This document shows positions 6,241 through 15,713 of a DNA stretch of 46,409 nucleotides, piece after piece. Numbering within the stretch: position 1 is the stretch's first letter; every line of letters begins with the position of its first letter. Source of the DNA: a bacterium BMS3Abin01 (GTDB lineage: Bacteria; Actinomycetota; Thermoleophilia; BMS3ABIN01). The stretch covers positions 1 through 46,409 of the forward strand of contig BDUA01000047.1 in assembly GCA_002897715.1 (NCBI GenBank), read 5' to 3'. Under the pieces are notes generated by a model. It was not told the origin of the DNA, searched no databases, and saw only the letters and a list, made by a program, of their open reading frames with translations. Made by a program: the position numbers and the translations under genes.

Positions 6241-7251
6241 TTAATTTGCCACCGGGGCTCCCGGTTTATTGGTGGTGGCCGTTGCCGTTTCCGGCGGCGA
6301 CGGCTCATAGCCTTCCGCATATTTAATATCGTAGGTTTCCCAGAGTTCGGCGGAATAGTCCTTCCAGCGCTGGGCGAACTTCTGGTTGCGCATGTAGAAG
6401 GACAGTTCGTCCTTGAGATCATCCAGGGTCTTGTTGGAAGGTGGAGTGATTATTTCCACTTTTATGACATACCAGCTTGGACCGGACTGGAACGGCTGGG
6501 ATATTTCGTCCCGGCCCAGAGAAAAAGCCACCTGGCCTACGTCGGCGGGCAGCTGCTCCTTCGATACCAGGCCGACCAGCCCGCCTTTCGACGCCGTCGC
6601 TCCGTCCCTGGATATCTCGCCGGCGACGTCGGCGAATTCCTCGCCGGCCGCCACTCTCGCCAACGCGGCCTGGGCCGCCGCCTCGTCCGCCACCACAATC
6701 TGGCGGACCTGGCGTTTCTCCGGATAGATATACTTGCCCTTGTTCTCCTCATAGAAGGCCGCGACCTCCTCGTCGGTTATGGTGGTCTCCTCGTGGACGG
6801 AGTCCAGCAGCTTCTGATGCCTGAGGTCACGCTCGATCTCGGCGCGCAGGTCATCCACGCTGATACCCTGTTCGGCGAAGGCCTCCTCCATCTTCTCCAC
6901 GTTGCCGAAATATTTGTCCTCGATATATATGGTCAGGGATTCCTCGATCTCATCAGAGGTGACGACGATACCCCGCTTCTCGGCCTCCTGCTTCTCCATC
7001 TCCTCGCTCACCAGCTGTTTGGTGACATTGTTGCGGTAATCGATGAATTCCTGGCTCTCCCGGTCCTCAGGAACCTCGGTGGGGAACAGTACCGCGGTTA
7101 TGTCGATGCGGTGCTGCACATCATCCTTGGTAATTATGACTCCCTCCACCGACGCGGCTGCGTCATCGGGAAGCCCGCACCCGGCCGATGTCAGCATCAA
7201 CACCACCCCGGCGATAGTGACCGCCGCAAGAATCAACATCTTTTTCAACAT
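6241..7251 (-). CDS. SurA/PrsA-like parvulin foldase lipoprotein
   Basis: This 336-residue lipoprotein has a signal peptide ending in a lipobox-like TSAGC (Cys25). Residues 35-150 form a SurA N-terminal-like helical chaperone domain. Residues 160-270 are a PpiC/parvulin peptidyl-prolyl isomerase domain with RQVRQIVVADEAAA and the typical GGLVGLV...AFSLGRDEISQPFQSGPSWYVIKV run split over the domain. It should help exported proteins fold outside the membrane, like PrsA. Two terminators follow, so it is probably transcribed alone. Confidence 0.85.
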   Translation of the reverse strand: MLKKMLILAAVTIAGVVLMLTSAGCGLPDDAAASVEGVIITKDDVQHRIDITAVLFPTEVPEDRESQEFIDYRNNVTKQLVSEEMEKQEAEKRGIVVTSDEIEESLTIYIEDKYFGNVEKMEEAFAEQGISVDDLRAEIERDLRHQKLLDSVHEETTITDEEVAAFYEENKGKYIYPEKRQVRQIVVADEAAAQAALARVAAGEEFADVAGEISRDGATASKGGLVGLVSKEQLPADVGQVAFSLGRDEISQPFQSGPSWYVIKVEIITPPSNKTLDDLKDELSFYMRNQKFAQRWKDYSAELWETYDIKYAEGYEPSPPETATATTNKPGAPVAN

Positions 7252-7512
7252 GTCAAACCTTTCTCCGGTTGTACATCTAATATGGCATTATAGCCAAAGC
7301 ATCCCGTTTACCCAACCACCGGCGCCGCCGCCGGCGGCTGACTTTCTTGGTTATTACTGAAGAAACCCCGACTATATATGCTATACTTTTTTCACCAGAA
7401 AATGGCACGGACCCTGCATAACACTCATGGCAGGTTTCCAGCCATCAGCAGGGCATCCCGGCCATTGTCGCCGGGGCAGACAGGAGCAGAAACGCGCAAG
7501 GAGAACCAGACC

Positions 7513-8193
7513 GTGACCCTCTCGGACCACAAAACAGTAAAAAAAGGCACCGCCCGGAGACCGCCTTCTTCAGGCAGGCTGGCGGCCATCATCACCGCCT
7601 CGGCTTTCCTGTTGCTGGCATTGCTGGCATGGACCGGCTGCTCCGGCAATTCCCAGACAGCCGACACGCCCGCATCCACACTGACCGGCAGCAAGGTGAC
7701 CCTGAAGGCGAAGGATCCGGTGACCAAGGAAGCGGTCACCAAGATGGTCACCCGCAAGGTCGGCAGTGTCGACTACGCCGGAGACCCCATCATCCGCGAC
7801 ATCAAGCTCACGCCTGATGGACAGCAGGGCACCTTCGTCGATATCAACGTCGGCCGGCCGCCCTCCTGCCATCCGGGTCAGGTCGTAGGTTACATCACCG
7901 AGATGTCCCGCGGGTTCATGAGCTCCCTGTTCCTCTATCCCGATGTCACCAAGGTGCAGGTAACGCTCTACGGCACCACCGAAGATGCCGCCAGCAAGGA
8001 TGTGATGGCGGCGCGGGCCCTGATGGTAAAGACGGACGCGGACAAGATAAGCGACTGGTTCCAGTTCGACGAGAACACCATCGGCAACCTTTGTACCGAA
8101 TACTGGGTGGAGCCCGAGATCTACGCCAACTGGCAGAAATACGGCAGCACAGCCATCACCGACCCGGCGTTGCTGGAACAGGCGAACCAGTAG
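7513..8193 (+). CDS. Lipoprotein of unknown function upstream of hemB
   Basis: I chose the GTG at 7513 because AAGGAG lies 8 nt before it. An in-frame ATG at 7378 would add 45 residues before the signal sequence and has no ribosome site. The 226-residue product has a basic N-terminus, a hydrophobic stretch (residues 24-38) and a lipobox (AWTGC, Cys41). The mature part has an alpha/beta look with GTFVDINVGRPPSC and VTKVQVTLYGTT; two further Cys are SCHPG and GNLCTEY. No family was recognised. It lies 92 nt before hemB on the same strand. Confidence 0.6.
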   Translation: MTLSDHKTVKKGTARRPPSSGRLAAIITASAFLLLALLAWTGCSGNSQTADTPASTLTGSKVTLKAKDPVTKEAVTKMVTRKVGSVDYAGDPIIRDIKLTPDGQQGTFVDINVGRPPSCHPGQVVGYITEMSRGFMSSLFLYPDVTKVQVTLYGTTEDAASKDVMAARALMVKTDADKISDWFQFDENTIGNLCTEYWVEPEIYANWQKYGSTAITDPALLEQANQ

Positions 8194-8285
8194 GGTCCTG
8201 TAGCTTTATGAACAGCCGTCACTGAGATAATATAGCTCCAGGCTGGATCATATATCAGCAAAAACCCGCCAAAGGAGCTTCCAGG

Positions 8286-9260
8286 GTGTATTTCCCCTCC
8301 TACAGAATGCGGCGCCTGAGAACCACGGAACAGGTCCGTGACCTGGTGAGCGAGACCGACCTGTCAACGGACCGCCTGATTTACCCTTTATTCGTCTCCC
8401 ACGGCAAGGATGTGCGTTCGGAGATCAAGTCGATGCCGGGCTGCTATCAGCTCTCCATCTCCAACCTGGTCGCCGAAGCCTTGGAGGTCTTCGGCCTGGG
8501 CATCCCGGCAGTGCTGCTGTTCGGCATCCCGGCAGTGAAGGACGATGCCGGCTCGGGCGCTTACGACGATGAGGGCATCATCCAGATGGCGGTGGCGGCT
8601 CTCAAGGAGAGCCTGCCGGAGCTGCTGGTAATTACCGATGTCTGCCTCTGCGAATACACCAGTCACGGACATTGCGGTATCATCAAGGACGGTTACGTCG
8701 ACAACGACATAACCCTGGAGATGCTTACGCGCATGGCCGTATCCCACGCCGAGGCCGGCGCCGATATCGTCGCCCCCTCGGACATGATGGACGGTCGCGT
8801 GGCCGCCATCAGGAGCGGGCTGGACGGCGAGGGGTTCATCAACACACCTATCATGTCCTATGCGGCCAAGTTCGCCTCGGCTTTCTATGGACCCTTCCGC
8901 GAGGCGGCGGAGTCCTCCCCCGAATTCGGTGACCGCCGTTCTTATCAGATGGACCACCGCAACAGCAATGAAGCCGTGCGTGAGGTGCTGCTGGACCTGG
9001 AGGAAGGCGCCGACATCATCATGGTCAAACCCGCTCTTCCCTACCTGGATATCATCTACCGCATCAAGCAGGAAACCCGCTTTCCCCTGGCGGCCTATAG
9101 TGTCAGCGGGGAGTACTCGATGCTGAAGGCGGCGGCGGCGCAGGGCTGGCTCGACGAGAAACGCGTGGTGCTGGAGTCACTTATGGCTATCCGCCGCGCC
9201 GGCGCCGACATGATTATCACCTATCACGCCAGGGAAGCAGCCCGATGGCTGAAGGAGTAG
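8286..9260 (+). CDS. hemB: Porphobilinogen synthase (delta-aminolevulinate dehydratase)
   Basis: This 324-residue enzyme joins two 5-aminolevulinates into porphobilinogen in heme and corrinoid synthesis. The zinc-site motif DVCLCEYTSHGHCG (Cys120, Cys122, Cys130) marks the Zn-dependent type. The two active-site lysines lie in SYAAKFASAFYGPF (Lys195) and IIMVKPALPYLD (Lys248). The GTG start at 8286 has AAAGGAG about 8 nt upstream. It is the first gene of a co-directional run with hemL 6 nt downstream, and an AT-rich ATAATAT box lies near 8228. Confidence 0.96.
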   Translation: MYFPSYRMRRLRTTEQVRDLVSETDLSTDRLIYPLFVSHGKDVRSEIKSMPGCYQLSISNLVAEALEVFGLGIPAVLLFGIPAVKDDAGSGAYDDEGIIQMAVAALKESLPELLVITDVCLCEYTSHGHCGIIKDGYVDNDITLEMLTRMAVSHAEAGADIVAPSDMMDGRVAAIRSGLDGEGFINTPIMSYAAKFASAFYGPFREAAESSPEFGDRRSYQMDHRNSNEAVREVLLDLEEGADIIMVKPALPYLDIIYRIKQETRFPLAAYSVSGEYSMLKAAAAQGWLDEKRVVLESLMAIRRAGADMIITYHAREAARWLKE

Positions 9261-9266
9261 CGGCTT

Positions 9267-10550
9267 ATGGATGTCTCTGACTCCCGGAGACTTTACAGCC
9301 GGGCCCTCGAACTCCTGCCGGGCGGCGTCAACAGCCCCGTGCGGGCCATGCGCTCCGTCGGCCTCGACCCCATCTTCATGGCACGGGGCGAGGGCAGCCG
9401 CCTGTACGATGTGGATGGCAATGAATACATCGATTACGTGGGCTCCTGGGGCCCGCTGATCCTGGGCCACTCCCACCCGGCGGTACGCGACGCGCTGGAG
9501 AAGACGCTGAGGGACGGCACCAGTTTCGGCGCGCCCAGCCCTCTGGAGGTGGAGCTGGCGGAGAGGATCGTGGGCGCGGTCCCCTCCATCGAGATGATAC
9601 GCATGACCAATTCCGGCACCGAAGCCACCATGAGCGCCCTGAGGGTGGCCCGCGGTTATACCGGGCGCGAGAAGATCATCAAGTTCATCGGCTGTTACCA
9701 CGGCGCCGTGGACAGCCTGCTGGTACAGGCAGGCTCCGGGGTGGCCACCCTCTCCCTGCCGGACAGCCCCGGCGTGACCGCCGGTACCTCCGCTGACACC
9801 ATCCTGGCGGACTACAACGACCTTGGCGGCGTCAGGGGGATAATGAGCCGGGAAGGGGAGCAGGTGGCGGCTATCATCGTCGAGCCCGTCGCCGGCAACA
9901 TGGGAACGGTACCGCCCGCTGAGGGCTTCCTGGAAGGCCTGCGGTCCCTGGCCGGCGAGTACGGCTCGGTCCTCATATTCGACGAAGTGATGTGCGGGTT
10001 TCGCGTGGCTTTCGGCGGTGCCCAGGAGCGATACGGCATCACCGCCGATATGACCTGCCTGGGCAAGATAATCGGCGGCGGCCTGCCGGTAGGCGCTTTC
10101 GGCGGCGGCAGGGACATCATGGAGACGGTGGCGCCGGCGGGAGACACTTACCAGGCGGGAACCCTCTCCGGCAACCCCCTGGCCATGGCGGCGGGGGTCA
10201 GCACCCTCGACCAGCTGTCCAGGCCCGGTACCTATGACCGGCTGGAGGAGAAGTCCGCGCGCCTGGCGTCCCGGATGGAGGCGATCGTGCGTGCTTCCGG
10301 CTATCCTCTCAGTCTTAACCGTGTCGGCTCCATGATGACGCTCTTTTTCAGCGACGAGCCCGTGACCGACTTCTCCTCGGCCAAAGCCTGCGATACCGAC
10401 CTCTACGCCGATTATTTCAAGCATATGCTCGACCAGGGCATCTACCTGGCGCCGTCACAGTTCGAAGCGGCCTTCGTCTCCCTGGCCCACAGCGACGATG
10501 ACCTGGACCGTACCGCCGAGGCGGCGGCATCTTTCCTCCTGAACCCCTGA
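9267..10550 (+). CDS. hemL: Glutamate-1-semialdehyde 2,1-aminomutase
   Basis: This 427-residue class III PLP aminotransferase converts glutamate-1-semialdehyde to 5-aminolevulinate, the substrate of hemB next door. Family marks are [12 protein letters not shown] at the N-terminus, [29 protein letters not shown] and the PLP-lysine segment [17 protein letters not shown]. Length is normal for the family. It starts 6 nt after hemB and ends 21 nt before rex. The C5 pathway partner hemA is not in this window. Confidence 0.96.
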   Translation: MDVSDSRRLYSRALELLPGGVNSPVRAMRSVGLDPIFMARGEGSRLYDVDGNEYIDYVGSWGPLILGHSHPAVRDALEKTLRDGTSFGAPSPLEVELAERIVGAVPSIEMIRMTNSGTEATMSALRVARGYTGREKIIKFIGCYHGAVDSLLVQAGSGVATLSLPDSPGVTAGTSADTILADYNDLGGVRGIMSREGEQVAAIIVEPVAGNMGTVPPAEGFLEGLRSLAGEYGSVLIFDEVMCGFRVAFGGAQERYGITADMTCLGKIIGGGLPVGAFGGGRDIMETVAPAGDTYQAGTLSGNPLAMAAGVSTLDQLSRPGTYDRLEEKSARLASRMEAIVRASGYPLSLNRVGSMMTLFFSDEPVTDFSSAKACDTDLYADYFKHMLDQGIYLAPSQFEAAFVSLAHSDDDLDRTAEAAASFLLNP

Positions 10551-10571
10551 GATCAGAAGGAAACGGTTGCC

Positions 10572-11210
10572 ATGAGTCCGTCCAGGCGAAACGATTCCAT
10601 TCCGGAAGCCACCGTACCGCGCCTTTCCCGCTACCTGCGCAAACTGCAGGAGATGCAGGAGCGGGGGAAGAAGACCGTCTCCTCGCGACAGCTGGCCGAG
10701 GCCGTAGGCGCCAACCCGGCCCAGATACGTAAAGATCTTTCCTATTTCGGCGAGTTCGGTACCAGGGGCGTAGGTTACGATGTAAAAACCCTGGTGGAAG
10801 AGTTGCGCCAGCAGCTGGGACTCAACCGTTCCTGGAACGTTATCATCATCGGCTCGGGCAAGCTGGGCACCGCCCTGGCTCTCTACCGCGGTTTCGAGAA
10901 ACAGGGATTCAACCTGGTGGGCATGTTCGATTCCAACCCGGACGTCGTCGGCACCGACCGCGGCGCCGCGCCCGTTCTGTCCAGCGACCGGCTGGAACAG
11001 TTCATCGCCGACAACGACATCCAGATCGCCATGGTCACCACCCCCGCTGACGCCGCCCAGGATGTGATCGACCGCGTAGTGGCGGCCGGGGTGCCGGCGG
11101 TGCTCAATTTCGCGCCGATCGGCGCCACGGCGGACCAGCCGGTCATCCTCAGGCAGGTGGACCTTTCCACGGAACTGATGACCCTGTCCTTCTACCTGGA
11201 CAAATCATGA
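10572..11210 (+). CDS. rex: Redox-sensing transcriptional repressor Rex
   Basis: This 212-residue protein has an N-terminal winged helix (VSSRQLAEAVGANPAQIRKD, then LSYFGEFGTRGVGY) and a Rossmann NAD(H) domain (IIIGSGKLGTAL, then GMFDSNPDVVG). Rex binds DNA when NADH/NAD+ is low and releases it when NADH rises. An AGAAGGAAACG site precedes the ATG. The stop overlaps the next gene by 4 nt (ATGA), so the two are translationally coupled. Sitting between heme and quinone genes suggests control of respiratory cofactors; I saw no obvious Rex operator upstream of the run. Confidence 0.95.
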   Translation: MSPSRRNDSIPEATVPRLSRYLRKLQEMQERGKKTVSSRQLAEAVGANPAQIRKDLSYFGEFGTRGVGYDVKTLVEELRQQLGLNRSWNVIIIGSGKLGTALALYRGFEKQGFNLVGMFDSNPDVVGTDRGAAPVLSSDRLEQFIADNDIQIAMVTTPADAAQDVIDRVVAAGVPAVLNFAPIGATADQPVILRQVDLSTELMTLSFYLDKS

Positions 11211-11872
11211 GCAGCGGTCCGGGGGTATCGCTGCCGGAGACGCTGGGCGCCATCAGCAGGGAGATCGCCGCCGACAGCCCTCTTTTCGCCGAGGATCTGA
11301 CCGCAACCCCCGGTGATGGTGTGGGCGCCGGCTACTCCGAACTGTTCACGGTGGCGGCGGGTGACTGCGGCGCCGTCCGGGCAAACCGGTACCGGTTTGC
11401 CCTGGAATACATCTTCGAAGGCTACCTGCTCCACTATGGCAGCAGCCGGCTGCTCCGGTCCGGCCGGAGGGACTTCCGGCTGCTGGCCGGAGACTACATG
11501 TACGCCCGCGGGCTCGACCGCATGGCTGCGCTGGAAGACATCTTCTGTATCAAGATGCTCTCCCGCCTGATCGAGTTCTGCTCTTTCGTCCATTGCGAGG
11601 GGCTGGAACCCCGCCTGGCCCTCGACGCCTGGTCGGTGGTGACGCTATGCCTGGCCGGCCATGCCCGGGGCGGCTGCGACAGCTCCTGGCGGGACGGGTT
11701 CGAGTCCTGCCGCCGGGCGCTGTGGGAAGGCGACCCGGAAAGGGCTTCACTGTCCGGACTCCGGGACCTCATGCTGGCGGACATCGACCCCGGCCGGCAC
11801 AAGAAAACAGGCGTGATATTGACTAATATATATGCCGACTTACATCAAGAGCGGAGGCCTGATGGCGATTGA
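11207..11872 (+). CDS. HepS-like (polyprenyl diphosphate synthase small subunit-like) protein
   Basis: This 221-residue protein is mostly helical and contains LLAGDYMYARGLDRMAALED (residues 90-109), resembling the conserved GDYxxAR helix of all-alpha prenyl synthases and of HepS, the non-catalytic subunit of heptaprenyl diphosphate synthase. No DDxxD metal-binding motif is present, so it cannot catalyse alone. It overlaps rex by 4 nt and ubiD by 11 nt, and ubiA follows, which fits a role in making the menaquinone side chain. No HepT-like catalytic partner is in the window. Family assignment rests on this one motif and the context. Confidence 0.5.
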   Translation: MSSGPGVSLPETLGAISREIAADSPLFAEDLTATPGDGVGAGYSELFTVAAGDCGAVRANRYRFALEYIFEGYLLHYGSSRLLRSGRRDFRLLAGDYMYARGLDRMAALEDIFCIKMLSRLIEFCSFVHCEGLEPRLALDAWSVVTLCLAGHARGGCDSSWRDGFESCRRALWEGDPERASLSGLRDLMLADIDPGRHKKTGVILTNIYADLHQERRPDGD

Positions 11873-13301
11873 CGACCTGAGACAGTTCCTCGACGTCCTG
11901 CGACGCGAGGGTGAGTTGGTGGAGATAGAGGAAACGGTCGACCCCGAACTGGAGATATCAGAGATCACCGATCGGGTCAGCAAGGCCCATGGGCCGGCGC
12001 TGCTGTTCCGCAACCCGGCGGGCTCGGATATGCCGTTGCTCATCAATCAGTTCGGCAGCATGAAGCGGATGAGCCTGGCCCTGGGAGGAGCGGGACTGGA
12101 CGAAGTCGCCGACCGCCTGAGCCAGGTACTGCACATGCAGGTTCCCCAGGGGCTGGTAGGCAAGGTGAAGGCTCTGGGTAAACTCCGCGACCTGGCGGGC
12201 TCCGCGCCGAAGATGGTCAAATCCGGCCCATGCCAGCAGGTGGTTATGGACGAGCCCGACCTGGACGCCCTGCCCATACTCAAGACCTGGCCGGACGACG
12301 GCGGCCCCTTCATCACCCTGCCGGTGGTCTTTACACGCGACCCGGTCTCCGGACGGCGCAACGCCGGCATGTACCGTCTGCAGAAGTACGATTCACGGAC
12401 GACGGGCATGCACTGGCATATACACAAGGACGGGGCGGAGAACTTCCGGGCCGCCGCCGACCGGCTGGAAGTAGCCGTGGCCATCGGCACCGACCCCGCT
12501 ACCACCTATGCCGCCACGGCGCCGCTGCCGCGGGAACTGGACGAGATGATGCTGGCGGGGTTCCTCAAGGGCAGCCCGGTGGAGATGGTCAAGTGCCGCA
12601 GCGTCGACCTGGAGGTCCCGGCCACCGCGGAGATTATCCTGGAGGGGTTCGTGAACCACGGCGAGCTCAGGCGTGAGGGCCCCTTCGGCGACCATACCGG
12701 CTACTATTCGCTGGCGGACGACTACCCGGTCTTCCACCTGACCTGTATCACCCACCGGCGCAACCCCATTTACGCCACGACTATCGTCGGCAGGCCGCCG
12801 ATGGAGGACTGTTTCCTGGGCAAGGCCACCGAGCGCCTGTTCCTGCCGGTGCTGAAGGTGACACTGCCGGAGATGGTGGACATGAACCTGCCCCTGGAAG
12901 GCGTGTTCCACAACTGCGCCATCATCTCCATCGACAAGAGCTATCCCTCTCAGGCCAAGAAGGTCATGAGCGCCGTCTGGGGGTTGGGCATGCTCTCTCT
13001 CACCAAGTTCGTGGTTATCGTCGACGCCCGGGTGAACGTACACGATGAGAGTGAAGTGGCCTGGCGGGTGTTCAACAACGTGGACCCGCGCCGCGATATC
13101 CTCATCACCGAGGGGCCGCTGGATGTACTGGATCATTCCAGCCCCACGGCCAGTTACGGCGCCAAGATGGGTATCGACGCCACCAAGACCTGGGCCAGCG
13201 AGGGGCATCCGCGCCGGTGGCCCGACGACATAGCCATGAGCGAGGAGATTACAAAGCTGGTGGATGAGAAATGGCTTCGCTACGGCATAGACCTTCCCTG
13301 A
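11862..13301 (+). CDS. UbiD-family decarboxylase (probable MqnL of the futalosine pathway)
   Basis: This is a prenyl-FMN-dependent UbiD-family decarboxylase of 479 residues. The start at 11862 (MAIDDLRQFLDVLRREGELV) matches the family N-terminus and has GGAGG 5-6 nt upstream; an ATG at 11832 would add ten residues. Conserved parts include LLFRNPAGSDMPLLINQFGS, GMHWHIHKDGAENF, EGPFGDHTGYYS and YATTIVGRPPMEDC. Being next to ubiA fits menaquinone synthesis; in organisms with the futalosine route such pairs are MqnL/MqnP. That subtype is inferred from context. No UbiX flavin prenyltransferase gene is seen here. Confidence 0.88.
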   Translation: MAIDDLRQFLDVLRREGELVEIEETVDPELEISEITDRVSKAHGPALLFRNPAGSDMPLLINQFGSMKRMSLALGGAGLDEVADRLSQVLHMQVPQGLVGKVKALGKLRDLAGSAPKMVKSGPCQQVVMDEPDLDALPILKTWPDDGGPFITLPVVFTRDPVSGRRNAGMYRLQKYDSRTTGMHWHIHKDGAENFRAAADRLEVAVAIGTDPATTYAATAPLPRELDEMMLAGFLKGSPVEMVKCRSVDLEVPATAEIILEGFVNHGELRREGPFGDHTGYYSLADDYPVFHLTCITHRRNPIYATTIVGRPPMEDCFLGKATERLFLPVLKVTLPEMVDMNLPLEGVFHNCAIISIDKSYPSQAKKVMSAVWGLGMLSLTKFVVIVDARVNVHDESEVAWRVFNNVDPRRDILITEGPLDVLDHSSPTASYGAKMGIDATKTWASEGHPRRWPDDIAMSEEITKLVDEKWLRYGIDLP

Positions 13302-13329
13302 GGCGAACCGGAGACCTCAGGTTACAGCC

Positions 13330-14208
13330 ATGACCGCCAGCGACCGGACCTCATCGCTGCTGAGGCTGCCCGCCCTGTTCGCCGCTTTCGTCAAGTTCGA
13401 ACACAGCGTCTTCGCCCTGCCTTTCGCTTACGCCGGCGCCTTCCTGGCGCTCCATCGCTCCCCGGGTTTCTGGAAGATGTTCTGGATAACCGCGGCCATG
13501 GTAGCCGCCCGCAGCCTGGCCATGGGGCTCAACCGCATCATCGACAGAGAGATCGACGCGCGCAACCCGCGTACCGCCGGCAGGGAGCTTCCCTCGGGCA
13601 GGCTGTCCCTCAACACTGCCCTGGCGTTCCTGGCCGGTTCCCTTGCTCTGCTGGCCTGCTCGCTCTACCACCTGCCGCCCATCACCTGGTATCTGTCTCC
13701 CATCGTGGTGGCGGCCTTCCTCATCTACCCGTATACCAAGAGGTTCACCTCGCTCTGCCACCTTTTCCTGGGCGCCACCATCGGCCTGGCGCCGGTGGGA
13801 GGCTGGGTGGCTGTAAGCGGCCGGCTGGCCTGGCAGCCCTTCCTGCTGATGGGAGCGGTGACTTTCTGGATCGCCGGGTTCGACATCATCTACGCCTGCC
13901 TCGACCTGGACATCGACCGCCGCCAGGGTATCCATTCACTACCGGCGTCCATCGGCATCGCCGGCGCGCTGTGGGTCACGCGGTCCTTTCATCTGGCGGC
14001 TGTGGCGCTGCTGGTGCTGGTGGGTCAGGTCGAGGGTCTGGGGGTGGTCTATTACGCCGGCCTGGCGGTAGTGGCCCTGCTGCTGTCCTATGAGAATGCC
14101 ATCGTCTCTCCCGGCGATCTCTCCCGGGTCAATACGGCGTTCATGACCATGAACGGCGTCATCAGCGTCGTTTATGTAGCCTTCCTGGTGGCGGACCTGG
14201 CCTTATAA
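13330..14208 (+). CDS. UbiA-family prenyltransferase (probable MqnP)
   Basis: This 292-residue membrane protein has about eight to nine hydrophobic helices and the two Asp-rich motifs of UbiA enzymes: NRIIDREIDARNPRTAGREL and YACLDLDIDRRQGIHSLPA. It should attach a polyprenyl chain to an aromatic quinone precursor in the membrane. It begins 28 nt after the UbiD gene. Its TAA stop and the stop of the convergent gene sit together in TTATAA (14203-14208), so the two genes overlap by 6 bp. Confidence 0.9.
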   Translation: MTASDRTSSLLRLPALFAAFVKFEHSVFALPFAYAGAFLALHRSPGFWKMFWITAAMVAARSLAMGLNRIIDREIDARNPRTAGRELPSGRLSLNTALAFLAGSLALLACSLYHLPPITWYLSPIVVAAFLIYPYTKRFTSLCHLFLGATIGLAPVGGWVAVSGRLAWQPFLLMGAVTFWIAGFDIIYACLDLDIDRRQGIHSLPASIGIAGALWVTRSFHLAAVALLVLVGQVEGLGVVYYAGLAVVALLLSYENAIVSPGDLSRVNTAFMTMNGVISVVYVAFLVADLAL

Positions 14209-15603
14209 CGCCGGCTCCCCGCCGGACCCTTCATCATCACCCGCCTCCAGACAGGCCACTGCGACCATGAACCAGGCCGTCAGCGCCGGTATGTACCACT
14301 CCCAGTCGACCATGTTATAGATGATGAACACCAGGGACGATACCGCGAAGCTTCGTGTGACCACTCCGGGACCTGTCAGCAGGCGCCAGACGCTCAGGCC
14401 GGTGACATACAACAGGAAAGCAGCCAGCAGGACGGCGCCGATCACTCCGGTCTCCACGGCCGTCTGCAGCACGACATTATGAGCGAACTTCGTATATACA
14501 GCGATGGCGTAGCTCTGGTAAACCCGGGCGAACGATCCCAGGCCAGTACCTGCCAGCGGGTGGACATGAAAGGCGTCCTCAGCGCCGCTGTAGGTATCCA
14601 GGCGGTGGGGGAGCAGCTTGCTCAGGGCGATGCCGTAACGGAAACGCTGGTTGATGACGGAATGGAACCTGTCGCTCCAACGGGCCAGGAGGGCTAACGC
14701 CGCCAGAACGAGGAGCGGGACGGCCGCCGCCGTGGCGGCCCTGTGGGCCCGGCCCTGCATCGCCGTCGCCAGCTGCTGCCCCAGGTAAGCGGCCAGCATC
14801 AGCGCCGTCGCCGCCGCCACGGCGGCGGCCGGCCGTTGCGCCCCGGTCAAGGCGACGGCCAGCCCGGCGGCGATCGCCCCGGAGGCCAGGGATATCAGCA
14901 CCGGCAACGTCAGGCGGCGGCGAAAACCCAATATGTAAAAGATGGAGATCACCGCCAGCATCGCTACCCCCAGGCGGGAGAATGCCAGTATGATCGCCGT
15001 TACCTGCAGCGCTGCGGCGGCGGCGAACAGCGGGCGGTCACGCTCCGGAGCCCGTGCCAGCAGAGCGAATGTCAGCGGCAACGCCATCAGGCAGAAACAG
15101 CTGAGCGCGTTGGGATATTCGAAGGTGGATCCCGCCCGGTAGATATTATCCAGAAGCGTGGTATAGGGCGGCGCCCTCAGGATATAGGCGGCGACGCCCC
15201 AGGCGGCGATGAACGCCGCCGCGTATACCAGCCAGGCGGCGACGGACGCCGCTGTCCCCCGGTACCGCCGCGCCTGGCTCAGAACCACCAACAGCGTCGC
15301 CAGATAGCCGCAGAGCAGCAGCACCTCGCGTATGGTATCCGGCGGGACCACCGACCAGGCGACTCCGGCGGCGGCAAACACCGCAAAGGCGGAAAGGATC
15401 CAGAAGGCCGGCGAACGCAGCGTCCGCCGGGGACGAAACCGCAGCCATACCGCCAGCTCCCATGCTCCCGCCGCCAGTAACATGGTGATCAGTACCCATT
15501 TGGGCGCCAGGAAATAGCCGCCGCTCCAGAGGCTGCCGATCAGCAGCGCGGCATAAAGCACATACAGACTTCCTCTCTCGGCGACATAGCCCATGGCCTT
15601 CAC
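14203..15603 (-). CDS. O-antigen ligase/polymerase (Wzy/WaaL-like) membrane protein
   Basis: This 466-residue protein has about twelve hydrophobic segments. Between the late helices is a long outside loop with the Wzy_C hallmark FHVHPLAGTGLGSFARVYQSY split around HPLxGxGLG (about residues 348-357), followed by FAHNVVLQTAVETG. Such proteins ligate or polymerise surface glycans. It stands alone, pointing opposite to the neighbouring operons. The exact glycan is unknown; the LCP protein, UDP-sugar dehydrogenase and nucleotidyltransferase at 39-44 kb are possible partners. Confidence 0.78.
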   Translation of the reverse strand: MKAMGYVAERGSLYVLYAALLIGSLWSGGYFLAPKWVLITMLLAAGAWELAVWLRFRPRRTLRSPAFWILSAFAVFAAAGVAWSVVPPDTIREVLLLCGYLATLLVVLSQARRYRGTAASVAAWLVYAAAFIAAWGVAAYILRAPPYTTLLDNIYRAGSTFEYPNALSCFCLMALPLTFALLARAPERDRPLFAAAAALQVTAIILAFSRLGVAMLAVISIFYILGFRRRLTLPVLISLASGAIAAGLAVALTGAQRPAAAVAAATALMLAAYLGQQLATAMQGRAHRAATAAAVPLLVLAALALLARWSDRFHSVINQRFRYGIALSKLLPHRLDTYSGAEDAFHVHPLAGTGLGSFARVYQSYAIAVYTKFAHNVVLQTAVETGVIGAVLLAAFLLYVTGLSVWRLLTGPGVVTRSFAVSSLVFIIYNMVDWEWYIPALTAWFMVAVACLEAGDDEGSGGEPAL

Positions 15604-15700
15604 GTGTCATCTCCTGTACGAAATGGTTTTTACCGCCGGCCCGCCTGATTCTGATTTATCCCGGCCCCTCTTTCAACTTTAAACCGCGCCCGTGTCCCAT

Positions 15701-15706
15701 TAGACT
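15701..15706 (+). promoter_or_regulatory. -10 box of dtd, near-leaderless
   Basis: TAGACT ends 7 nt before the dtd ATG, which places the transcription start at or next to the start codon. No Shine-Dalgarno sequence precedes the ATG. Confidence 0.4.
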
Positions 15707-15713
15707 GGTCAAC

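Noticed and set aside
8194-8285. A Rex operator before hemB
   Set aside because: No TTGTGA-N6-TCACAA-like palindrome is visible; only an AT-rich ATAATAT box.
9177-10424. A long open frame antisense to hemL
   Set aside because: Same reason: hemL motifs are unmistakable and the antisense frame is a codon-bias shadow.
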